From the NCBI GenBank assembly GCA_049975365.1, contig JBNGDS010000043.1, forward strand, positions 1-27,720: DNA of 27,720 nt. The letters are read 5' to 3'. Position numbers and translations under genes: made by a program. The notes below the pieces were generated by a model. The model worked only from the letters and a program-made list of their open reading frames with translations. It ran no database searches and was not told the DNA's origin. Source of the DNA: DSBG01 sp049975365. GTDB taxonomy: Bacteria; Desulfobacterota; Desulfomonilia; UBA1062. Within the stretch, counting starts at the first letter, position 1; each line of letters begins with the position of its first letter. Shown here in pieces: positions 14,952 to 22,921 of the stretch.

Positions 14952-15620
14952 CTATCCTGATATCTTTTCCACGTCAGATATGGTTACTTCCTTGTCCCCA
15001 ATGATGAGGTAGGTAACCCCGTCCACGTATTTCACCCCGGTGACAACACCCATGGCATACGACGTGGACTGCACTGGAGCTCCTTCATAGTCAATGGCCT
15101 CGATCTCGAATCTATACTGTCCCGGGCTCACTGCATTGCCTGAATTATCCGTTCCGTCCCAGGTGTACTCGACAGTTCCCGCGCTCACACCATCCATGCC
15201 GATGGTCCGGACGACAGAGCCGTTCTGGTTGTAGATCTTCACGAGAACCTCAGCGGCATCTTCCTGGAGGGCAAAATTGATGCCTATCTGTTCGCCGGTA
15301 TAGGCGAGGCTGTTCCCCCTGGCACTGACCTGTTTCCCGATGAACGACAGCGCGGTGATGTTGTTGACTGATCCCTGCAGCAGACAGACCTGATCCATGG
15401 CCTCACCCATCTCTGTAAGCGTCTCCAGGGTCGAAAACTGAGCCAGCTGTGCCGTGAACTCGGTGTTTTCCATGGGATTGAGCGGGTCCTGGTACTGGAG
15501 CTGCTTGACCAGGAGATTGAGGAATGTGTTTTTCCCCAGCGTCTCCTCGGTTGACGCTGCCTTGGCAGACGTTCCGATGCCCTGATTCGCCAGTATTGCA
15601 TCCAACCCTATTGCTGACAT
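14952..15620 (-). CDS. flgD: Hook assembly (capping) protein FlgD
   Basis: A 222-residue protein. The conserved N-terminal segment is LGKNTFLNLLVKQLQYQDPLNPMENTEFTAQLAQFSTLETL (roughly residues 28-68), diagnostic of FlgD. The rest holds the two beta domains, including LVKIYNQNGSVVRTI and TVEYTWDGTDNSGNAVSPGQYRFEI. FlgD caps the growing hook and is replaced once FliK signals completion. It lies 24 nt after fliK and has AGGAGGA before the ATG. Confidence 0.97.
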   Translation of the reverse strand: MSAIGLDAILANQGIGTSAKAASTEETLGKNTFLNLLVKQLQYQDPLNPMENTEFTAQLAQFSTLETLTEMGEAMDQVCLLQGSVNNITALSFIGKQVSARGNSLAYTGEQIGINFALQEDAAEVLVKIYNQNGSVVRTIGMDGVSAGTVEYTWDGTDNSGNAVSPGQYRFEIEAIDYEGAPVQSTSYAMGVVTGVKYVDGVTYLIIGDKEVTISDVEKISG

Positions 15621-15644
15621 GTATTCCTCCTTGTTCTCACGTCA

Positions 15645-17204
15645 TCATGCGAAGATATCCAGGGTTCCCGAGAGCGGATATCTTCTGAACACGTTCTGTA
15701 TGACCTGGGGGTCCCCCTGTCCGGTACCGGGTTCATCTGAGCTGTTCGATCCCCTGCTTTGTCGGGCAAGATGATTGCCTTGTCGTGCATGCTCATGCAG
15801 CGCGTGATCGTGTTCGGACAGCGCACTCTCAATGCCTGCAGTAACCGTGAACTGGGTTGACCGGATACCCTGTTCAGCAAGGGCTTCCTTCAACAGAACA
15901 ATGTTCTGCTGAAGCATGTCCCTGGTGATGGGTGAATCGGTTCTGAATGTGGCGTGAAGCTGGCCGTCATCCATTTTCATCATGACATCGACCCTTCCCA
16001 GCATGGGAGGATGAAGCTTCAGCGTCACCGAACCCTCGCTGTTCCTGAGGTGCGCCGGCAGCCCTCGCCGGAGCTGATCGATGACCTGTTTCACCTGCCT
16101 GTCGTACGCGAGGCCGGGATTCTCCCCCAGGACTTTCATCAGCGCCATGAACCCTCCCCGTGAAAGGATCCCTGGCGATTCATGCACGGCAAGGTTCGGA
16201 TGCCAGGTCCGGATGGCGTTCTCAATGGAGGAGAATTCCTGATCACTCATCGAGGATTTAAGCAGGCCGATGGCTGTACCTACCTGTGGCACGAGGGGAT
16301 TCTGCCCCTGCATCTTCAGATAGGTTCGCACCTTGCTGCTCACGTCTTCAACCACATGGGATCGCGTATTCTGATCGTCCGAGAAAAAGAGCTCCTTCAG
16401 GGTCTCCCGTGGTATCGTGAAGTCCTTCTCGAGCATCTGGATGGATTCTCCCAGCATCTTCATGTCAGGCTGTGGTGAGGGTGACTCTGCAGACATGAAA
16501 GCAACCGGGCTGCTCCAGCCAAGGCTTTTGTTCACAGCCTTCACCGCAGCCTGAACTGTTGCCATGATCTCTTCTGAAACCCGGAAAGACAGAGGTATGG
16601 TCTGGATTTCAGGTGGAAGCTGTTCTCCGGCTCCGCAAGAGATTTGCCCTGTATGAAATTCGGTGAGAAAGGACATCATGGTATCCTCATCCACGGTGCT
16701 CTGCATGAGCAGGGTCTGGACTTCGGCCGGGGATTCGCTGCAGTGCGAGTGGAGATGTTCCTTCAGCGCCGCTGCAATCTCTCCCTTGAACTCTGCCAGA
16801 ACGGTTGTGTCTGAAGACATGATCTGTTGTATGCTTTCCTCGTTCAATCCCGACGCAACGAGCAGTTTCTTGAGGGCATCGTCGGACATGGTATCACCCC
16901 GGCCGGAGAGAATCGCCTGGATGTCCCGCACAGATATCCCGAGGGACATGAGGGTATGTATATACTGATGAACAGCTGCAGCGGACGGACATGACATGAG
17001 TCGGTCGAGTACATCATCGCCGAGCACCCCTTGTGTGGACATCATCTCTGAAGGACGTGCCCCCTTCTGCTTCACTCCCCCTGAAAGGGCTGTCTCGAGG
17101 TGCGAATCGAAGGATCCCTGTGCTGTCTGGGGAGAGACGACCTTCTTGAGAATACCCAAGGCACTGCTCGCGAGTCCCAACAGGTGCACTATGGGTGATG
17201 ACAT
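15645..17204 (-). CDS. fliK: Flagellar hook-length control protein FliK
   Basis: A 519-residue protein. The C-terminal Flg_hook domain (about residues 390-460) is recognisable: SVTLKLHPPMLGRVDVMMKM, then DSPITRDMLQQNIVLLKEALAEQGI. FliK measures hook length while passing through the export channel and switches FlhB specificity. The N-terminal 380 residues are helical and not Pro/Gln-rich as in many FliKs. They contain two similar segments (LMSLGISVRDIQAILS and LVASGLNEESIQQIMS). The ATG at 17204 is chosen because AGGAGGT lies 5 bases upstream and a sigma-54 promoter is just before it; the open frame to 17312 would run through that promoter. flgD and flgE follow. Confidence 0.93.
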   Translation of the reverse strand: MSSPIVHLLGLASSALGILKKVVSPQTAQGSFDSHLETALSGGVKQKGARPSEMMSTQGVLGDDVLDRLMSCPSAAAVHQYIHTLMSLGISVRDIQAILSGRGDTMSDDALKKLLVASGLNEESIQQIMSSDTTVLAEFKGEIAAALKEHLHSHCSESPAEVQTLLMQSTVDEDTMMSFLTEFHTGQISCGAGEQLPPEIQTIPLSFRVSEEIMATVQAAVKAVNKSLGWSSPVAFMSAESPSPQPDMKMLGESIQMLEKDFTIPRETLKELFFSDDQNTRSHVVEDVSSKVRTYLKMQGQNPLVPQVGTAIGLLKSSMSDQEFSSIENAIRTWHPNLAVHESPGILSRGGFMALMKVLGENPGLAYDRQVKQVIDQLRRGLPAHLRNSEGSVTLKLHPPMLGRVDVMMKMDDGQLHATFRTDSPITRDMLQQNIVLLKEALAEQGIRSTQFTVTAGIESALSEHDHALHEHARQGNHLARQSRGSNSSDEPGTGQGDPQVIQNVFRRYPLSGTLDIFA

Positions 17205-17240
17205 ATCTACCTCCTGATTCTTCTCTTTGGTCTTGTGTGA

Positions 17241-17255
17241 GCAACCATGGTGCCA
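17241..17255 (-). promoter_or_regulatory. Sigma-54 promoter of fliK-flgD-flgE
   Basis: Minus-strand TGGCACCATGGTTGC followed by T, with GG and GC 10 bases apart; it matches TGGCACG-N4-TTGCW with one change. The predicted start is near 17229, giving a leader of about 25 nt with AGGAGGT. An inverted repeat ATGCC-N7-GGCAT at 17296-17312 lies about 75 bases upstream of the start and may be an activator site. The rest of the gap 17205-17360 shows no clear terminator for the MFS gene. Confidence 0.9.
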
Positions 17256-17360
17256 GCAGGCGAAGAGTGCTGCCCGATCAGGGTTCATGGGGTGAATGCC
17301 GGGTTCGGGCATGGTAAATTTTGCTTGGGGCAGAGAAAATCTTTCCCCCGGAAGGGTGCT

Positions 17361-18479
17361 TCAGGATGCGTGCACGGTTGCGATCCGCCGGGTAATCAGA
17401 AGAAGAGACAACCCGAAAGCAGCGGTCAGGATAAAAGAAATCCTGTACCCGTACAGATCGCTCATGAGACCGAACCCAATGGACGCACCGAGCATCCCGA
17501 GATTGAATGACCACACGAAGAGCGAGTTTGCAACGCCTCTCATCATCGGAAAGGTCCCCATAATGGAGGCGTTCAGGGTCGGGTAGAGATACCCGTATCC
17601 CGCGCCGAACAGGAGCGAGAGACCCCACAGCAGCATCCCGCCTCCGGCGTGGATGAATGATGCAGGCAGCGCGATCATGGACAAAACTGCCCCAGCCCAC
17701 ACAAGCTTCTCATTCAGGCGTTTCAGGACACGGTAGAGCAGTACCCACACGACCATGCTTCCCGCTACGAAGGATACGAAGAACGGGCTTGAATTCCCGA
17801 CGTTCACTGCCATGAGGTAAGGGGGCAGGAAGATTACCGCGCTGCCAAAGACCGCGCCGAGAATGACGGTTGCTCCAAGGAGAGACAGAACAGCTCCCGC
17901 CTCTCTGCGTGTATTTTTTTCTGAGGAGCTTCCACCGGGAAGGAACAACCCGATTATGCAGGAAACACAACCGATGCAGGCTGCACTCGAAAAGAACATG
18001 TCATACCCGTAGGCGTGGATCATGTATTCCCCAAAGACAGGTCCTAGCGCGTGGGTTGTGATGTTGGAGGCAGTGAGGATACCGAGCAGGTATCTCCTCT
18101 CGGACTCAGGTGCACTGTCAAAGACCATGGTGGCACTGATTCCGAATGCACTGGCAAACCCGACTCCCTGGCAGATCCGCAAACTGAAGATGAGAGGGCC
18201 CATCCCATCGACATACAGGTAAAAATATGTGGGAAGAAACATGAGCACCGCACCTGATACAAAGAGGTATCTCCTGGGGATCTTTTCCGAGACGATGCCC
18301 ACAATGGGCAGGGCCACGAGCACCGATATGCTGAAGGAGGCCATGATAAGCCCGATGTCTCCCGGAGAGAGCCCCAAGTGAACAATGAATTTAGGGAGCA
18401 GGAGGAGCTGGGAAAAGTTGAGAAAAAAGAAGAAGTTGGCAAAGAGAATGACGAGGAATTTACCGTTCTTCCCGGGCAC
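17361..18479 (-). CDS. Major facilitator superfamily transporter
   Basis: A 372-residue membrane protein with about twelve hydrophobic segments. The MFS loop-2/3 region is visible as IVGIVSEKIPRRYLFVSG (G-x3-E-x-x-x-R-R, a version of the G-x3-D-R-x-G-R motif). A central charged loop (PGGSSSEKNTRREAG) divides the two halves. Substrate is not evident. Start: the frame is open to 18566, but that would overlap the upstream gene by over 100 nt. A GTG at 18479 with AGGA six bases upstream gives a protein beginning just before the first helix and a 20-nt overlap. It is the last gene of the phosphoribosyltransferase-cyclase-phosphatase-transporter group. Confidence 0.9.
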   Translation of the reverse strand: MPGKNGKFLVILFANFFFFLNFSQLLLLPKFIVHLGLSPGDIGLIMASFSISVLVALPIVGIVSEKIPRRYLFVSGAVLMFLPTYFYLYVDGMGPLIFSLRICQGVGFASAFGISATMVFDSAPESERRYLLGILTASNITTHALGPVFGEYMIHAYGYDMFFSSAACIGCVSCIIGLFLPGGSSSEKNTRREAGAVLSLLGATVILGAVFGSAVIFLPPYLMAVNVGNSSPFFVSFVAGSMVVWVLLYRVLKRLNEKLVWAGAVLSMIALPASFIHAGGGMLLWGLSLLFGAGYGYLYPTLNASIMGTFPMMRGVANSLFVWSFNLGMLGASIGFGLMSDLYGYRISFILTAAFGLSLLLITRRIATVHAS

Positions 18480-19116
18480 CTGGAATCCTATAGGCGAGTT
18501 CGTCAAGATTGGATAGGGAGTCTTTCGTCCTCGTGCCTGAACCCCGACAGAGGTGGTAGGCTTCAATCCCGATGCTGCGCGGGATCTCCCAGTCGTAGGC
18601 GAGATGATCGCCCACGTGAATGAAATTGACCCCGATCTTCTGCTTGAGCTTCCTGTAGGAGTCCGGATCTGATTTCACCATTGACCAGTCGTCAGGCACA
18701 GAGATGATCTCCTGGAAAAAGGGGCCGAGACCGCAGCAGGAAACCTCCCTGTCAAGAAACGCCCGGGATGCGTTCGAAAACACGAACAGGGTGTGCCCTC
18801 CCGATCTGAGATGGGAAAGTACGGGTAGAACGTCTGAAAAGAGCGAGATCCTGGGGATATAATCCGAGATGAGGTTCTCAGGATCAACATCGAGGAGACC
18901 AAACCGCTCGAGCCAGTAGGAGATCTGATACCACCTGATGGATGCATCCCCAACGCTTCGGTATGCATTCACGCACTGCTCGAACGCACTCTGGTAGCTG
19001 ATGCCCTGCTTCCTGGCGACCAGTCCTGGAATACCCTCGAGCCACACTCCATCGACAAACGAGAGATCGGTCAGGGTTCCATCGAGATCAAAGGAGATAC
19101 TCAGTCTTCTTCCCAC
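18460..19116 (-). CDS. HAD-family hydrolase (likely phosphatase)
   Basis: A 218-residue protein with the four HAD motifs: SFDLDGTLT (nucleophile Asp10, Asp12), LFVFSNAS near residue 115, Lys in SMVKSDPDSYRKL, and FIHVGDHLAYDWE with the two acidic metal ligands. Residues about 18-85 form a helical C1 cap (VDGVWLEGIPGLVARKQGI onward). This is the phosphoglycolate-phosphatase/nucleotidase-like group; the true substrate is not readable. It overlaps the GGDEF gene by 16 nt and the MFS gene by 20 nt, so all three are probably translated together. Confidence 0.92.
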   Translation of the reverse strand: MGRRLSISFDLDGTLTDLSFVDGVWLEGIPGLVARKQGISYQSAFEQCVNAYRSVGDASIRWYQISYWLERFGLLDVDPENLISDYIPRISLFSDVLPVLSHLRSGGHTLFVFSNASRAFLDREVSCCGLGPFFQEIISVPDDWSMVKSDPDSYRKLKQKIGVNFIHVGDHLAYDWEIPRSIGIEAYHLCRGSGTRTKDSLSNLDELAYRIPGAREER

Positions 19117-20798
19117 ACCTCAACCCGGTCTTTCCACTTTGCTTTTGCTTCGTAGAGAGCACTGTCTGCTCTCCTGATGAGTTCGGTCTTGTCTGCCTGC
19201 CCGTGGGTCATGGTTCCGACCCCGATGCTGACTGTCACCTTCACGGTTCTTCCCTCCCCAAAGGTAAAGGGAGTTGAACGCACTGTCTCGCAGACTCTCT
19301 CCCCGACCTTGATGGCATGATCTACCTGTGCGTTGGGAAGGATGATGGCAAATTCTTCCCCTCCATACCGGGCAAGGATGTCGATGGACCTGATGGAATG
19401 TCTCAGGAGATTGGCCAGTTGCTTGAGAACCATGTCCCCGAACTGGTGCCCGTAGGTGTCGTTGAATTTCTTGAAGTCATCGATATCAAGAATCAGAAGT
19501 GATACTACTCCATCCTTGAACCTGTTGACTCGATCGACCTCCTCGCTGAGACGATCCTGGAAATGTCTGTGGTTAAAGATTTCCGTGAGCCCGTCGGTGA
19601 TGGAGAGCAAGTTTAGCTTTTCGTTGAGCACCTTCAACTCCTCGGTGGCTTTATTCAGCTCGCCTGCTCTCGCCTCCAGTGCGTCCTTCACCTCGGCCAT
19701 GTCCCACAGCGTTCTCTCCGTTTCAGCATTTTTTTCCAGGAGCTCTACCTCCAGGGTTTTCTTTTCCGTGATATCGGTGAACATCATGAGTGCCTTGGTA
19801 TTGTGCCCTTTCCGGGTAATAACCTGGGCATTGTATTCGATGGTGAGGAGATCGCCTTGCCTGGTCAGAAGAACGCACTCGTTCCCCTTGATTTCAACCC
19901 CCTCTTTGAAGAGCCTGGTAAAATCATGGGTGAGTGGATCGATGCTCTGGGGAGCTACAAACTTTGTGAACGGACACGCAGCGATCTCTTCCTTCCCGTA
20001 CCCCGTGATGGCACACACGGACTCGTTGCAGTCGAGAATGATCCCTTGAGCACTGATATAGAGAATGCCTACAGGGGATTTGTCATAGAGCTCTTCAAAC
20101 CTCTGCCGTTCTTCTCTCAAGGACCGCTCGATCTTCTTCCTGTCGCTGATATCCTCCAGCATGAGCCAGAGGTACTCATGGTTTTTCCTGGTTATCCATC
20201 CACCGGAGAGCCTGAGCTCGATCCGGGTTCCAGTGCTCTTGGTGCACAGGATTTCCCGCAAGGTGAGCAACCCGTTGCGCTGTTTCGAGGCGAGTTCACA
20301 TGCCTTGATAAACTCCTCTCTGCTGTCTTTGGAGATGATATCCAGAATCTGTCTCCCGATGATTTCTTCGTGGGTATACCCCAGGAGTGAACAGAATCTT
20401 TCATTCGTATAGGCGATGTGTCCCCTGGATATGACGAGGCAGCAGGTCTGCGAATTTGAGATCATGCGATCAAAGATTTCAGGATCTCCAGCTTCCAGAC
20501 TGTTTTCTGCAGAGCGTTCTTCATCACTCAGGGCAAGAAGTTCTGTATCGTTCAATACCGTATTCGTATAGACGAAACTGACAGGGGTATTCTTCTTTGT
20601 GGGAAGAGAAAGTGTCCCTGGGTCTCTTTCCAAAAGATCGTGAAGAGAAAGCTCCCTGGAAATCAGATCATGCACCTCGTCACGAATGAAACCCATCCGT
20701 GAGATCAGTGCGTCGCTGATATAGGCGAGGTGAGAACCTTTGAAGAGAATGATGTATGGAGAAACGATATCCTGGAGCTTCTCTATATCAAGGTCCAT
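19101..20798 (-). CDS. Diguanylate cyclase with three PAS-type segments
   Basis: A 565-residue soluble protein. A degenerate PAS-like segment (residues 12-85), two clear PAS domains (108-220 and 232-347, the second ending in TDITEKKTLEVE), a coiled-coil linker (about 350-398) and a GGDEF domain (399-565). The active motif is GGEEF at 479-483, and RSID at 470-473 is an intact inhibitory I-site for c-di-GMP feedback. There is no EAL or HD-GYP domain and no membrane segment, so it should be a cytoplasmic c-di-GMP synthase sensing a small molecule or redox state through PAS. It overlaps the phosphoribosyltransferase gene by 16 nt and the HAD gene by 16 nt. Confidence 0.96.
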   Translation of the reverse strand: MDLDIEKLQDIVSPYIILFKGSHLAYISDALISRMGFIRDEVHDLISRELSLHDLLERDPGTLSLPTKKNTPVSFVYTNTVLNDTELLALSDEERSAENSLEAGDPEIFDRMISNSQTCCLVISRGHIAYTNERFCSLLGYTHEEIIGRQILDIISKDSREEFIKACELASKQRNGLLTLREILCTKSTGTRIELRLSGGWITRKNHEYLWLMLEDISDRKKIERSLREERQRFEELYDKSPVGILYISAQGIILDCNESVCAITGYGKEEIAACPFTKFVAPQSIDPLTHDFTRLFKEGVEIKGNECVLLTRQGDLLTIEYNAQVITRKGHNTKALMMFTDITEKKTLEVELLEKNAETERTLWDMAEVKDALEARAGELNKATEELKVLNEKLNLLSITDGLTEIFNHRHFQDRLSEEVDRVNRFKDGVVSLLILDIDDFKKFNDTYGHQFGDMVLKQLANLLRHSIRSIDILARYGGEEFAIILPNAQVDHAIKVGERVCETVRSTPFTFGEGRTVKVTVSIGVGTMTHGQADKTELIRRADSALYEAKAKWKDRVEVWEED

Positions 20799-21460
20799 GT
20801 TTTGTTCTTGTCCTCGACGATCTCACCGGCCTGCTCCATGTCGAAGAGCACTTTCTCAATTTCCTGGGTGACGATTTCCACCGCCATCTCTTCTTCGAGG
20901 ATCCGGATGATATCCTCGATGGATGCTCCCCCGGTGAGTTGAAGGACCTTTTCCGTGAATACGATCAGGTCTTCGTGCTTGGACCAGGGGAACAGCACCC
21001 AGCGCCACTGGCGCATGATCCTGGAACAGAAATCTGCCATGAACCTCGAATCCGCCTTGCTTACAAGGACCGCTGTCCGGATCTCCCCAACCTTGGGGCT
21101 GAGGTAGTTCACGACTTCCTGCATGGTTCCCCCCTCGTCGCTGATATCATCGACCACGAGGACTTTCTTCTGGGAGAGATCCACCTCGGGCAGCGGAAAG
21201 ACGAGCATCGGTCTCTCTGTCAGTCGGGTATCACTTTCCCAATGACCCATCTGGAACGTGCAGATGTACTTCTCCTGGAGATAGTCGGCAAGGATCCGGG
21301 CCGGTACGAGACCACCACGCGCTACCCCGATCACGATATCCGGATGGAATGTGCTCGCCTTGAGATCGAGATACATCTTCCACAGGAGTTCCTCGACCTC
21401 CTCCCAAGAGATACGCAGTGCCTGGGGAAAATGTTTTCGAAATATATTCACTTCTGTCAT
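20783..21460 (-). CDS. Phosphoribosyltransferase (hypoxanthine/xanthine PRTase-like) with C-terminal extension
   Basis: A 225-residue protein. The pyrophosphate loop is IGVARGGLVPARIL (residues 44-57) and the PRPP-binding motif is VLVVDDISDEGGTM (100-113). WRWVLFPWSKHEDL (152-165) is the hood segment seen in COG2236-type purine PRTases, which usually salvage xanthine, hypoxanthine or guanine. Residues 178-225 form a separate small helical/strand unit (IEDIIRILEEEMAVEIVTQE to the end) resembling a winged helix, beyond the usual enzyme length. AAGG lies before the ATG. It follows gspN by 71 nt and overlaps the GGDEF gene by 16 nt. Confidence 0.92.
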   Translation of the reverse strand: MTEVNIFRKHFPQALRISWEEVEELLWKMYLDLKASTFHPDIVIGVARGGLVPARILADYLQEKYICTFQMGHWESDTRLTERPMLVFPLPEVDLSQKKVLVVDDISDEGGTMQEVVNYLSPKVGEIRTAVLVSKADSRFMADFCSRIMRQWRWVLFPWSKHEDLIVFTEKVLQLTGGASIEDIIRILEEEMAVEIVTQEIEKVLFDMEQAGEIVEDKNKTWTLI

Positions 21461-21531
21461 GGTATCACCTTACTCTCCCTGTCTACTCGGTACCTTCACC
21501 GTCTGTCTTTACACGATCTCCCCACACGACC

Positions 21532-22386
21532 TTACCTGGAAAGCACCCGGAACTGGGGTCTGTCGAGAGATCCCCTCAGAGAAAACCGTACCGGCCCCCC
21601 GGCCGAGGCCCTCCTCATCCCGAGAAGGTTCTTGATGCTGTCTGGAAGGATCACCTCTCCCGATAGATTCATCCTCGATCTGCGGATGTCCCGTGCGAGC
21701 TGAAGTGCACCTTTTACAGATCCGGAAATATCACCTGTCATATCCGCCTTCTCGAGGGTGAGAACCCCCCTGTCCAGACGGGCCTGAACATCAAGCCGCT
21801 CGAAGGGGATCTCTGAAAGCGGGAATGCGGGTATGGAGATCGGCATTCCCCCCTGTGTCCAGAAGAACATCACGTCTCCTGTTGCTCGCTCGAACGACTC
21901 GGTTGAAGACTGAATGGCGGCACTCCCTGTAATGGTCCCCTTCGGCTGATACTCAGAGGGGAGCAGCCGTGAGAATACAGCTACATCCACCTGCTCCACA
22001 TCGAATGTGACATCGATGGTCTGGCCTGGGGAATAGACAGGGGTCTTCAGTACCCCTGTCCCTGTTCCGGACGGAAGATCGGCGTCCATGAAGAGCGACC
22101 AGTATCCGGAAAAAAGGCTCATGATGCCGAACCGTACACTCAGGCGGTCAACGACAGGAACCGTATCGATACGAATTCCATCCACAGAGATGGAGAATGG
22201 AACCCCTGTCCTGAGGTGCCCCAAGCTGACATCTCTCCCCAACCCCCTGGTGAGGGACTCTTCCAGGGTGTCTTTCAGGACGTCGAAAGGGAATCGGATG
22301 TAGACGAACAGGGCCAGACACGCAATGACGTAGATCGCAAGAGCAATCTTTCCCGTCAGCGGTCGCCGCTTTTTCGATTCAGCCAT
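21532..22386 (-). CDS. gspN: Type II secretion protein GspN
   Basis: A 284-residue protein with one N-terminal membrane helix (IALAIYVIACLALFVYIRFP, about 14-33) and a periplasmic, beta-rich domain of the AsmA-like GspN family: the FPFDVLKDTLEESLTRGLGRDVSLGHLR pattern, ISVDGIRID, then strands ending in SIKNLLGMRRASAGGPVRFSLRGSLDRPQFRV. This form of GspN is common in Deltaproteobacteria and is not essential in all systems. It overlaps gspM by 8 nt and closes the gsp gene set. Confidence 0.9.
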   Translation of the reverse strand: MAESKKRRPLTGKIALAIYVIACLALFVYIRFPFDVLKDTLEESLTRGLGRDVSLGHLRTGVPFSISVDGIRIDTVPVVDRLSVRFGIMSLFSGYWSLFMDADLPSGTGTGVLKTPVYSPGQTIDVTFDVEQVDVAVFSRLLPSEYQPKGTITGSAAIQSSTESFERATGDVMFFWTQGGMPISIPAFPLSEIPFERLDVQARLDRGVLTLEKADMTGDISGSVKGALQLARDIRRSRMNLSGEVILPDSIKNLLGMRRASAGGPVRFSLRGSLDRPQFRVLSR

Positions 22387-22921
22387 AGTGAACCACCTGG
22401 AACGTCACATCGAGAATACCCTCCCGCTCGAGCCGTTTGAGATTCAGACGCTTTATCCGCAAGGAGTATGGCGTGTTCTCGATGCCGTACAGCAGGCCGA
22501 TGAGATCTTCCTGATAGAGTCCACGGATCTTCACCTCCACAGACTCCCTCGATGAATCAGAAGAATCACTGATCGGTTTCATGTATTCAATGCGGTCATT
22601 TATCCCGAGATCCACTGCGAGCTGTTCGAGGAATCCGAACAGGCTGAAATTCTGACTTCCGACACTGGGAGCTCCCTCTGCATTCTTCTGGACAGACCGG
22701 ATACCCTCTGAAAGCTCGTAGATTCTCCTGAGCTGTTGATCCTGCAGGGCCACCCGCGTGGAGATCTCCTCGTGTTGATCCAGGAGCGGAGTGAGAATGA
22801 AGACCACGAGAATAAAAACACCGACAAAGAGTGCCCCCACGCCAATGATCAGCCGTTCCCGTCTGGAAAGGGCTGAAAACATTTCAAGTCGCTGTCTGAG
22901 AGTCTGTATCAGATTCTGCAT
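22379..22921 (-). CDS. gspM: Type II secretion inner-membrane protein GspM
   Basis: A 180-residue protein. A short cytoplasmic tail ends in SRRERLIIGVGAL (the S-x-R-E-R motif before the helix is typical of GspM/PilO-like proteins). A single membrane helix spans about 24-45, then a coiled-coil stretch, then a ferredoxin-like domain from about 90 (FLEQLAVDLGI, VEVKIRGLYQEDLIGLLYGIENTPY, LRIKRLNLKRL). It pairs with GspL in the assembly platform. It overlaps gspL by 13 nt and gspN by 8 nt. Confidence 0.92.
   Translation of the reverse strand: MQNLIQTLRQRLEMFSALSRRERLIIGVGALFVGVFILVVFILTPLLDQHEEISTRVALQDQQLRRIYELSEGIRSVQKNAEGAPSVGSQNFSLFGFLEQLAVDLGINDRIEYMKPISDSSDSSRESVEVKIRGLYQEDLIGLLYGIENTPYSLRIKRLNLKRLEREGILDVTFQVVHYG

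Noticed and set aside
17296..17360. Possible terminator after the MFS gene (CCTTCC/GGGGGAAAG, then a T-rich stretch)
   Set aside because: The stem has a mismatch and the T-run is interrupted; too weak to call.
20756..21703. Long plus-strand open frame (315 codons) opposite the phosphoribosyltransferase and gspN
   Set aside because: It lies exactly opposite genes with clear motifs, shows no recognisable domain and has no ribosome site; it is an antisense shadow of codon bias.
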